This document shows, in pieces, positions 57,459-64,000 of a stretch of 64,000 nt of DNA. Under the pieces are notes generated by a model. It worked only from the letters and a program-made list of their open reading frames with translations. It ran no database searches and was not told where the DNA came from. A program made the position numbers and the translations under genes. Source of the stretch: Bradyrhizobium prioriisuperbiae (lineage in GTDB: Bacteria > Pseudomonadota > Alphaproteobacteria > Rhizobiales > Xanthobacteraceae); NCBI RefSeq assembly GCF_032397745.1, contig NZ_CP135921.1, forward strand, positions 2,108,001-2,172,000. Direction: 5' to 3'. Each line of letters begins with the position of its first letter. Within the stretch, counting starts at the first letter, position 1.

Positions 57459-57920
57459 TTATGCCGCCGTTGCCGGGGGCAGAGCCAGAACCGAATAAAG
57501 CGCCTGCGCATCGCTTGATGCCCGAAGCTTTTTCGCGATCTCCTGATCCCGCAACAGACGCGCGATGCGCGCCAAGGCCTTGAGATGGTCGGCGCCCGCG
57601 CCTTCCGGCGCCAGCAGCAGAAACATCAGGTCGACCGGCTGGCCGTCCATCGCCTCGAAATCGATCGGGCGCTCGAGCCGCGCAAACAATCCAAACAATC
57701 TTTCCAGCTTGGGCAATTTGCCGTGCGGAATGGCGACGCCATAGCCGACGGCGGTCGTTCCGAGCTTCTCCCGCTGCAACAGCACTTCAAAGATCGCACG
57801 CTCATTCTGCCCGGTCAGCGCGGCGGCGCGCGCCGCGAGCTCCTGCAAAGCCTGCTTCTTGCCGTTGACTTTCAACGCCGGGAGAATCGCCTCGGGCGCG
57901 ACCAGATCGGTGATCATCAT
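57459..57920 (-). CDS. ptsN: Nitrogen PTS enzyme IIA PtsN
   Basis: A 153-residue EIIA-Ntr protein. The phosphorylated His is in VGYGVAIPHGKL. PtsN takes phosphate from NPr and regulates potassium and nitrogen responses rather than transporting sugar. It is downstream of rpoN and hpf, the conserved rpoN-hpf-ptsN order. Confidence 0.95.
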   Translation of the reverse strand: MMITDLVAPEAILPALKVNGKKQALQELAARAAALTGQNERAIFEVLLQREKLGTTAVGYGVAIPHGKLPKLERLFGLFARLERPIDFEAMDGQPVDLMFLLLAPEGAGADHLKALARIARLLRDQEIAKKLRASSDAQALYSVLALPPATAA

Positions 57921-58079
57921 GGGACGTTCCGAGGATAACGCTTTGCCAGGTTAAAGTGGACCAGCAGGTTTCAACACAAGTCCCAGACGGGGGCTGCATC
58001 CCGGTGCAGGAGCAGTCTGGGGCCGCAAAGGCGCCGGACCATAGGGACGGTCCGGCAGGGCGTCAATGGCGATACTTGC

Positions 58080-58164
58080 GCGTATTCCGCAAAAGTGGGA
58101 ACCGGTTTTGCGATCAGAATACGCGCCAGATTTCAAATTTGAGCATTTTCTCATGAAAATGCTC
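58080..58164. repeat. Composite dispersed palindrome between hpf and ptsN
   Basis: Outer arms GCGTATTC (58080-58087) and GAATACGC (58117-58124) enclose GCAAAA/TTTTGC around GTGGGAACCG; a second hairpin GAGCATTTTC-TCAT-GAAAATGCTC (58141-58164) touches the hpf stop codon. Elements with GCAAAAGTGGGAACCGGTTTTGC are abundant in rhizobial genomes (general knowledge). It may also act as a processing or attenuation site. Confidence 0.8.
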
Positions 58165-58760
58165 TAGGTAGATTTAGCGTTAACTTCCGGGGGATCCACC
58201 CACCCCACGTTACCGTCGGCCCGGCGGTAGATCACGTTGATTCGGCCGCTGGAACCATGCTGGAACACCAGCACCGGCGCTCCCGTGAAATCCAGTTCCA
58301 TCACCGCTTCGCTGACCGACAGCGAACGCAGCGACGTGGTGGATTCCGCGATGATGACGGGATTGAACGCGGTGACTTCGTCCTCGCCCTCACCCGGCGC
58401 CTCGATCACATAACTCGGCGCGTCATACTCCGACTGCGCGACCGCCGCCGCGTGGGCCTTGCGCGTGGAGCGATCTTTCAGGCGGCTCTTGTAACGACGC
58501 AGACGCTTCTCGATCAGCACCAGCGCCTGGTCGGCGCTGACATAGGCATCCGCCGCAATCGAATCCGCTTCCAGCGTAATTCCCGAATCGAGATGCAACG
58601 AGCAGTCGGTGCGGAAGCCGAAACCATCCTTGCTGAAGGTGATGTGTCCCGAATAATTTCCGTCGAAATATTTTCTCAAAACCTCCTCGGTGCGATCGCT
58701 GACGCGCCCACGCAGGGCTTCGCCGACGCTGATGCTTTTGCCGGAGACTCTGATCGTCAT
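58164..58760 (-). CDS. hpf: Ribosome hibernation promoting factor, long form
   Basis: A 198-residue long HPF. The N-terminal domain (about 1-105) blocks the decoding region of idle ribosomes (ISVGEALRGRVSDRTEEVLR, DAYVSADQALVLIEKRLRRY). An acidic linker leads to the C-terminal dimerisation domain (MELDFTGAPVLVFQHGSSG, INVIYRRADGNVGWVDP), which joins 70S ribosomes as 100S. It lies between rpoN and ptsN. ATG 58760 gives MTIRVSGKSI. Confidence 0.95.
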   Translation of the reverse strand: MTIRVSGKSISVGEALRGRVSDRTEEVLRKYFDGNYSGHITFSKDGFGFRTDCSLHLDSGITLEADSIAADAYVSADQALVLIEKRLRRYKSRLKDRSTRKAHAAAVAQSEYDAPSYVIEAPGEGEDEVTAFNPVIIAESTTSLRSLSVSEAVMELDFTGAPVLVFQHGSSGRINVIYRRADGNVGWVDPPEVNAKST

Positions 58761-58895
58761 GTTTATGCCTCGCAAGTCATCTCGAGAGAAAGCCCATTTC
58801 GAAAGACACTCCACGCGCAGTCTGTTTCGAGCGGGTAGTTTCTTTGCGATCAGACGACGCGCAAGACCGTAGCATTCAGGCTGTTGGTGTCGCCG

Positions 58896-60533
58896 TCAAG
58901 CGGGTGCAGTGTCACGGGAGCGGGAGGTCATGTGCAGTGAACTCTGCTTTTCGCGCCGCCGCTGGACGGACGAGGGAATCCGCATGGCTTCGCGGTATTT
59001 CGCGACGGTCCTGCGGGCAATGTCAATGCCGTCGGCGCGCAGTTGTTCCACGATGGTATCGTCGGATAGAATGGCCGCCGGGTTTTCGGCATCGATCAGA
59101 ATTTTGATGCGGTGGCGAACGGCTTCGGCCGAATGCGCCTCGCCGCCGTCGGCCGACGCGATCGAGGCGGTGAAGAAGTACTTCAATTCGAAACTGCCGC
59201 GATTTGTCGCCATATATTTATTGGCGGTGACGCGCGACACCGTCGATTCGTGCATCTGGATCGCGTCCGCCACGGCCTTCAGGTTGAGCGGCCGCAGATG
59301 CGCGACGCCATGGGTGAAGAACCCGTCCTGCTGGCGAACGATCTCGGTCGCAACCTTGAGAATGGTGCGGGCGCGCTGATCCAGCGCGCGCACCAGCCAG
59401 GTCGCGCTTTGCAGGCAATCCGAGAAGTACGACTTGTCGTCCGACTTGCGGATCGTCTTCGACAGCTGGGTGTAATAAATCTGGTTCACCAGCACCCGGG
59501 GCAGGGTATCGCTGTTGAGCTCGACCAGCCAGCCGCCGTCGGGGCCGGGCCGCACATAGACATCCGGCACCACCGTCTGCATGCGCGTTGAGCCGAACTT
59601 CAGCCCCGGCTTGGGATCGAGACGACGGATCTCAGCGATCATGTCGACGAGATCATCGTCGTCGACGCCGCAGATTTTCCGCAGCTGGTTGAAATCACGT
59701 TTTGCCAAGAGATCGAGATGCTCGACCAGCGCCTGCATCGCCGGATCGAATCGATCGCGGTCGCGTAACTGGATGGCGAGGCATTCGCTCAGATTGCGGG
59801 CACAAATGCCCGGCGGATCGAACTTCTGCAGCACCGCCACCACGGCTTCGACATCGCGCTCGGCCGCGCCCAGCCGCTCGCCGGCCTGGCCGAGGTCGGG
59901 CGGCAGATAGCCGGCCTCGTCCACCAGGTCGATCAGATACTGTCCGATCATGCGCTGCGCCGGCGCCGTGAACGCCACCGCAAGCTGTTCGGCGAGATGG
60001 CCCCCCAGCGTGGTTTCCGCGGCAACGAAGGCCTCGAGATTGTAGTCGTCGTCGTTGGACGAGCCGCCGCCCCACTCCGTGTAGGCGGTCGGCGCTGCGT
60101 CCTGGGCGACCCGCGCGGCGGCTTCCGCCGGCTCTTCCGTGAACACATTGTCGAGGCCGGTATCGAAGGTCTGTTCCATTTCGGACCGGCTGCCGAGGTC
60201 GCGGCTGAGCCAGTCCTCAGGCGCCGGATCCGCGCCATTGATGCTGGAGCGCTCGAAGCCGTCCCCAGAGCCGCCGTCTGCCTCGAAACCGCCGCCGTCA
60301 CCTCCGGACTCATCACCGCCATCGGCCGACGGTTCATAGGAAGGTTCGCGGGCCTCGGCCGGCTCGCCGGTTTCCGCGGCGCGATCCAGCAGCGGGTTGC
60401 GTTCCAGCTCCTCCTCGACGAACGTGGCCAGATCGAGATTCGACAGCTGCAGCAGCTTGATGGCCTGCATCAGCTGCGGCGTCATCACCAGCGACTGGGT
60501 CTGGCGGAACTCTAATCTTTGGGTCAGCGCCAT
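58896..60533 (-). CDS. rpoN: RNA polymerase sigma-54 factor RpoN
   Basis: A 545-residue sigma-54. Region I is Gln/Leu-rich (QSLVMTPQLMQAIKLLQLSN), region II is acidic with Gly/Asp runs (about 60-110), and the C-terminal RpoN box is ARRTVAKYREAMRIP. It drives nitrogen-related and other enhancer-dependent promoters. The lptABC cluster upstream and hpf-ptsN downstream match the conserved order, except for one inserted gene. Confidence 0.96.
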   Translation of the reverse strand: MALTQRLEFRQTQSLVMTPQLMQAIKLLQLSNLDLATFVEEELERNPLLDRAAETGEPAEAREPSYEPSADGGDESGGDGGGFEADGGSGDGFERSSINGADPAPEDWLSRDLGSRSEMEQTFDTGLDNVFTEEPAEAAARVAQDAAPTAYTEWGGGSSNDDDYNLEAFVAAETTLGGHLAEQLAVAFTAPAQRMIGQYLIDLVDEAGYLPPDLGQAGERLGAAERDVEAVVAVLQKFDPPGICARNLSECLAIQLRDRDRFDPAMQALVEHLDLLAKRDFNQLRKICGVDDDDLVDMIAEIRRLDPKPGLKFGSTRMQTVVPDVYVRPGPDGGWLVELNSDTLPRVLVNQIYYTQLSKTIRKSDDKSYFSDCLQSATWLVRALDQRARTILKVATEIVRQQDGFFTHGVAHLRPLNLKAVADAIQMHESTVSRVTANKYMATNRGSFELKYFFTASIASADGGEAHSAEAVRHRIKILIDAENPAAILSDDTIVEQLRADGIDIARRTVAKYREAMRIPSSVQRRREKQSSLHMTSRSRDTAPA

Positions 60534-60725
60534 TGAAGCAAGAACCGTTCCGTAAATTGGTCCGATTTTTGCTTATACCTAGTCTGGCGACGAAGTACAC
60601 GACTTGACGTACGGAAAAATGCGGTCCTAGCGCGGTGGTTAAGAAAACCCCGCCACCCCCTTCGCCCCGCCCCAAAGCCAATTCACGAGAACCGGAACCT
60701 CGACCTCGGACAGGCTCTGACTTGC

Positions 60726-61598
60726 CTATCGACCAAGCAATCCCGGCAGCGTCCTGTCGAGGCTTGCGGTCAGCAGGGCGCGCACGCCATCGCGCAGGAC
60801 CGCATTGCTAACCACATCCGAGGGCGATCGCGGAAACGCTGTCTCCTCGAAATCGCGATGCGGTCCCACAACCCGGTCGGTCAGTCCGCGCAACATCGCG
60901 GGCTGATCGCTGGTTGACGCCACATCATGCTTGGTGACCGAGAAGTCCCGTCCATCGAAGATCTGGATGTTGGTCAAAGCGAACAGAATGGCCGAGGCCT
61001 TGATAATAATGGTGCCGGGGGTGCCGACGATGCCGATGCCCTCGACCGTTTGATTGGAGCTGCCAAAGCTATTGCTGGTCCTTGTCACCACCACGTAACG
61101 CTCGCAGTTCGCGCTCCCCGCGACTTGCCGCACAAGATCGCCGAACTTTATCGCTGGGCTGCTGAATAAACTGGCTGGCTTCAAGTAATCCGCGAATGTC
61201 CCTTTGGGATAAGTGATTCTCCGCACCGCAACACCGGGACCGGCCGCAGCACGAACGCGCGCGACGATTAGGTCGTCAAGATTCCAGCCGGCGACCGAGG
61301 TTTCGGCGTGTTCGTTGCCGAACACGGTGATGCCGACCCTCTGGACCACGAATTGATCTCCAATCACCGGAATGACACCGATCGCGCATGGTCCGCTCTC
61401 GGCGGGCACGACCGGCTTCACGGCGGCTTTCGCTTTCGATGGCTTCGCAGCGGACGTGTTCGGAGAGGATTTGGCCGTCGACTTTGCAGTCGATTTGGCA
61501 GGCGCGGCCGCGTTTGCAGGCGGCGGAGCGGCCGTCTGCGCGTGAGCCGGATGCGCGACATACAGCAGCGCAAACAACAGTGCGGCGATGCGAATCAT
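60726..61598 (-). CDS. Exported protein of unknown function
   Basis: A 290-residue protein. Signal peptide residues 1-20 end in AHAQ, followed by an Ala/Lys/Ser/Pro-rich stretch (residues about 22-65) like a histone tail, then a globular region with GPCAIGVIPVIGDQFVVQRVG and one further Cys (SANCERY), a possible disulfide. No family is recognised. It sits between lptB and rpoN, where relatives usually have none or a short gap, so it may be a local insertion. Confidence 0.75.
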   Translation of the reverse strand: MIRIAALLFALLYVAHPAHAQTAAPPPANAAAPAKSTAKSTAKSSPNTSAAKPSKAKAAVKPVVPAESGPCAIGVIPVIGDQFVVQRVGITVFGNEHAETSVAGWNLDDLIVARVRAAAGPGVAVRRITYPKGTFADYLKPASLFSSPAIKFGDLVRQVAGSANCERYVVVTRTSNSFGSSNQTVEGIGIVGTPGTIIIKASAILFALTNIQIFDGRDFSVTKHDVASTSDQPAMLRGLTDRVVGPHRDFEETAFPRSPSDVVSNAVLRDGVRALLTASLDRTLPGLLGR

Positions 61599-61650
61599 GG
61601 ATGCCCCCCAATGGGGAACTCATACATCAGCGCATGTCGCTGCGGCAAAA

Positions 61651-62667
61651 CTAAAGCCGGAATTCCTCGCCGAGATAGAGGCGGCGCACGTCGGGATCGT
61701 TGACGATCTCTTCCGGGCTGCCTTCGGTGAGCACCTCGCCGGCATAGACGATGTAGGCGCGGTCGGTGAGGCCGAGCGTTTCGCGAACGTTGTGGTCGGT
61801 GATCAGCACGCCGATGCCGCGGTTGGTGAGGTGGCGCACCAGGTCCTGAATGTCGCCCACCGCGATCGGATCGATGCCGGCGAACGGTTCGTCGAGCAGC
61901 ATGTAATTCGGCCGCGTCGCCAGCGCGCGCGCGATTTCCACGCGCCGCCGCTCGCCGCCCGACAATGCGATCGACGGCGACTTGCGCAGCCGCGTGATGT
62001 TGAATTCGTCCAGCAGCGCATCGAGTTCGCGCTCGCGCTTGCGGCGATCCGGCTCGACCACCTCGAGCACCGCGCGAATATTGTCCTCGACATTGAGGCC
62101 GCGGAAAATCGAGGCTTCCTGCGGCAGATAGCCGATGCCGAGCCGGGCGCGCTGATACATCGGCAGCTTGGTCACGTCATGGCCGTCGAGTTCGACACGG
62201 CCGCGATCCGCCGGAATGAGGCCGGTGATCATGTAGAACACCGTGGTCTTGCCGGCGCCGTTGGGCCCGAGAATGCCCACCGCCTCGCCGCGGCGCACAT
62301 ACAGGCTGACACCGCGCACGACCTGGCGCGAGCCGAAGGTCTTTTCGACGCCGTGAATGGCCAGGAAGCCCGAACGCGGCGCGGCGCGCTGCTGCGGCGC
62401 GACGTTGCCCGCTGCCGTGGCAACCCCATTGGCCATCCAGCGCGGCTGTTGCGGAGCCTCGTCGTACTGCTGTTCGTCGTAAGCTTCGTCGGCGGCGGGT
62501 TCGGATGGTTGGCGGGCCACAGCCGGCGCCGCCGGCGTTTCGCGCGACGGACTACGAAGCAGATCACCGACACGATCACTGAGTGACGTGATGTCCTTGG
62601 CGCGCCCGAATGCCTGCGGGCCGCGCGGTGGTCCCTTCCGACGGAACATGCGCAGGAGATCAACCAT
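61651..62667 (-). CDS. lptB: LPS export ATPase LptB with N-terminal extension
   Basis: A 338-residue ABC ATPase of the lipopolysaccharide transporter. The ATPase (about 100-338) has Walker A GILGPNGAGKTTVFYMI, signature ALSGGERRRVEIARAL, Walker B YMLLDEPFAGIDPI and LITDHNVRETL. The first 99 residues are an extra Pro/Gln/acidic disordered tail absent from E. coli LptB (241 residues). It powers LptFG with LptC and LptA of the same cluster. Confidence 0.93.
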   Translation of the reverse strand: MVDLLRMFRRKGPPRGPQAFGRAKDITSLSDRVGDLLRSPSRETPAAPAVARQPSEPAADEAYDEQQYDEAPQQPRWMANGVATAAGNVAPQQRAAPRSGFLAIHGVEKTFGSRQVVRGVSLYVRRGEAVGILGPNGAGKTTVFYMITGLIPADRGRVELDGHDVTKLPMYQRARLGIGYLPQEASIFRGLNVEDNIRAVLEVVEPDRRKRERELDALLDEFNITRLRKSPSIALSGGERRRVEIARALATRPNYMLLDEPFAGIDPIAVGDIQDLVRHLTNRGIGVLITDHNVRETLGLTDRAYIVYAGEVLTEGSPEEIVNDPDVRRLYLGEEFRL

Positions 62668-62839
62668 ACCCGCTTCAATCAGCCTTTCGCGGCAATCGCC
62701 GTCGCCGCGCTTCGCAGCACCGGCGTGCGTCCCCGGGAGGGACGAGACCAGGAAGAGATAGGTATCCCCGCGCCAATGCCCATCGCGCGCGGTCCCGGTC
62801 CCCCGTCCCCAATACAGGCTTGCGTCGCACCGTTCAACC

Positions 62840-63661
62840 TCAGCGCTTTCCCGAACCGGTCAAGTCGTTGAGATTCGTTGGTTTTCCGGCACTGTTGGGC
62901 TTCGCTGGCGCAGCTGGAGGCTCACCGCCGCCGGGAATCAGCCCGCCGGGACCCGCTGCCTTACCGGCATTTGGAATCAGCATCTGGACCCGGCCACCGC
63001 TCTTGACCTCGACCCGGGACACGCCGGTGGTCATGTCCACGATCAGTCTATCGCCGCGCAGCACTTTGTCGGCCTGGGTCATGACCACGTTGCCGTTCAT
63101 GGTGATGGTGTTCGACCGCATGTCGAACTCGCCGGTATCACCGGTCACGGTCTGGTCTTTCTGGGTGACGACAACGCCACCCTTGGCCTCGAGCCGTTTG
63201 ATCGACGAGCTGCCGGTGGGACCTGGGGTCGCCGACGTCATGGTCGGCTTCGGCTGGCTGGATCCGCCGGAGTTTGCCCCGCCGTCGTAATACACCACCA
63301 GAACCTTGCAGCGCATGGTGGTGTCGCCCTGCACCACCTTGACGTTGTCCTTGAATGTCGCGGCCTTGTCCTTGTCACGCAGTTCAAGGCTGCCGGCATC
63401 GATCTGGATCGGCTTGTCGCGATTTTGCGAAAAGCCCTGCATCGCGTTGGGGCCCGCCTGCATGGTCGCGCCCTGTGCCGCAGGACCTTGCGCCCACGCA
63501 TCGCAGGCGCCGGCCAGCGTCATCACAACCAGCGCCGCGCCGGCGCTACGCACCCATGGACTGCGCAGCCATACACTGCAGCCCCATATCCTGAAGCTTG
63601 ATGTCCTGAAGCTTGATGGCCTCACCCGTCGCGTTGTCGGCACAAGCGTCATGAATTTCAT
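62840..63661 (-). CDS. lptA: LPS periplasmic carrier protein LptA
   Basis: A 273-residue OstA-like beta-jellyroll protein that carries lipopolysaccharide across the periplasm. Repeated strands such as ATFKDNVKVVQGDTTMRCK, RLEAKGGVVVTQKDQTVTGD and MNGNVVMTQADKVLRGDRL are visible. The long N-terminus (signal near residues 35-58) includes a 15-base tandem duplication (63589-63618) giving SSFRT-SSFRI; the true start may be further in. It overlaps lptC by four bases. Confidence 0.92.
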   Translation of the reverse strand: MKFMTLVPTTRRVRPSSFRTSSFRIWGCSVWLRSPWVRSAGAALVVMTLAGACDAWAQGPAAQGATMQAGPNAMQGFSQNRDKPIQIDAGSLELRDKDKAATFKDNVKVVQGDTTMRCKVLVVYYDGGANSGGSSQPKPTMTSATPGPTGSSSIKRLEAKGGVVVTQKDQTVTGDTGEFDMRSNTITMNGNVVMTQADKVLRGDRLIVDMTTGVSRVEVKSGGRVQMLIPNAGKAAGPGGLIPGGGEPPAAPAKPNSAGKPTNLNDLTGSGKR

Positions 63662-64000
63662 TTCTTCTTTGCCGACGACACCGGCGCGGCGGACACCGGC
63701 TCGTCGCGCTGCGGCGCCGCCGGCGTAGCGGGCGGTTCCGGGATCATGATCATCGAAACACCGCCGTCGAACACCACCAGCGCGCCGCTGTCGGTGATGC
63801 GCAAACGATTGGCATTAAGGGTTCCGTTCAGCAGCTTGACGTCGACAGGCTGATCCGACGCGACCGTTCCCTTGGCGATATCGACCTGCGCCTGGCTGAG
63901 GCGGGCTTCATACCCGGTGGAGGATTGCAGGAAGATGTTGTCCTTGAGATCCAGGATCTGGCTTTTGGTATCGAACCGGCCGTTGAGCGCATCCATGGTC
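63658..64000 (-). CDS. lptC: LPS export protein LptC, N-terminus beyond window
   Basis: Only the C-terminal part (about 114 codons) is present; the frame runs out of the window at 64000. The text ILDLKDNIFLQSSTGYEARL and VKLLNGTLNANRLRITDSG is the LptC/OstA periplasmic domain, with a Pro/Ala-rich tail. LptC hands lipopolysaccharide from LptBFG to LptA, encoded next with a four-base overlap. Confidence 0.88.
   Translation of the reverse strand, partial: TMDALNGRFDTKSQILDLKDNIFLQSSTGYEARLSQAQVDIAKGTVASDQPVDVKLLNGTLNANRLRITDSGALVVFDGGVSMIMIPEPPATPAAPQRDEPVSAAPVSSAKKK

Overview
The window comes from a GC-rich alphaproteobacterium, most likely of the Bradyrhizobium/Rhodopseudomonas/Afipia/Tardiphaga group (Nitrobacteraceae). 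The clues are an Irr protein with a haem regulatory motif next to fabAB, a DivL-type tyrosine 'histidine kinase', the tsaE-amgK fusion, AddAB instead of RecBCD, a small heat-shock gene with a ROSE-like leader, and dispersed palindromic repeats typical of these genomes. No prophage, insertion sequence or CRISPR array was seen. This is mostly core chromosome with a few small accessory patches.

Layout. 1-2.2 kb: fabB (cut by the window edge) and fabA, divergent from irr. 2.2-12.9 kb: mixed single genes (SH3 protein, 2-hydroxyacid dehydrogenase, a LysR/aldo-keto reductase pair, a secreted phosphatase facing a dihaem peroxidase, moeB, an envelope protease, mutM). 13.1-18.1 kb: ubiE-ubiB and coaBC-dut, where both coaBC and dut carry extra fused domains. 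18.4-23.8 kb: divL, tsaE-amgK, a PilZ protein and murU, a group that joins cell-cycle signalling, tRNA modification and peptidoglycan recycling. 23.8-27.6 kb: a TetR/VOC pair and glgC-glgA. 27.9-34.9 kb: addB-addA-trxA. 35.0-38.2 kb: an accessory patch with a decayed Fic toxin beside an intact antitoxin-like gene, a phosphoesterase, and a TetR gene facing a frameshifted hydrolase.

38.2-49.8 kb is a long minus-strand run, aroA-cmk-rpsA-sppA-ihfB-lapA-trpF-trpB-trpA-accD-folC, which links aromatic and tryptophan synthesis with translation, nucleoid protein and lipid/folate synthesis. It is followed by a FYDLN acidic protein, tRNA-Ala(GGC), a CoA-transferase and a complete ugpBAEC transporter (to 56.5 kb). 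56.5-57.4 kb holds a small heat-shock gene with a sigma32-like promoter and a ROSE-like hairpin, then a DUF1150 gene. 57.4-64 kb is the minus-strand lptC-lptA-lptB-(unknown)-rpoN-hpf-ptsN cluster.

The least expected features are an N-terminal FitA/VapB-like ribbon-helix-helix DNA-binding domain fused to CoaBC, with three evenly spaced dyads in front of the gene, and directly after it a dUTPase fused in frame to a uridine-kinase-like P-loop domain. Both lie in adjacent, overlapping genes. Family assignments come from reading motifs in the translated sequence; no database search was run.
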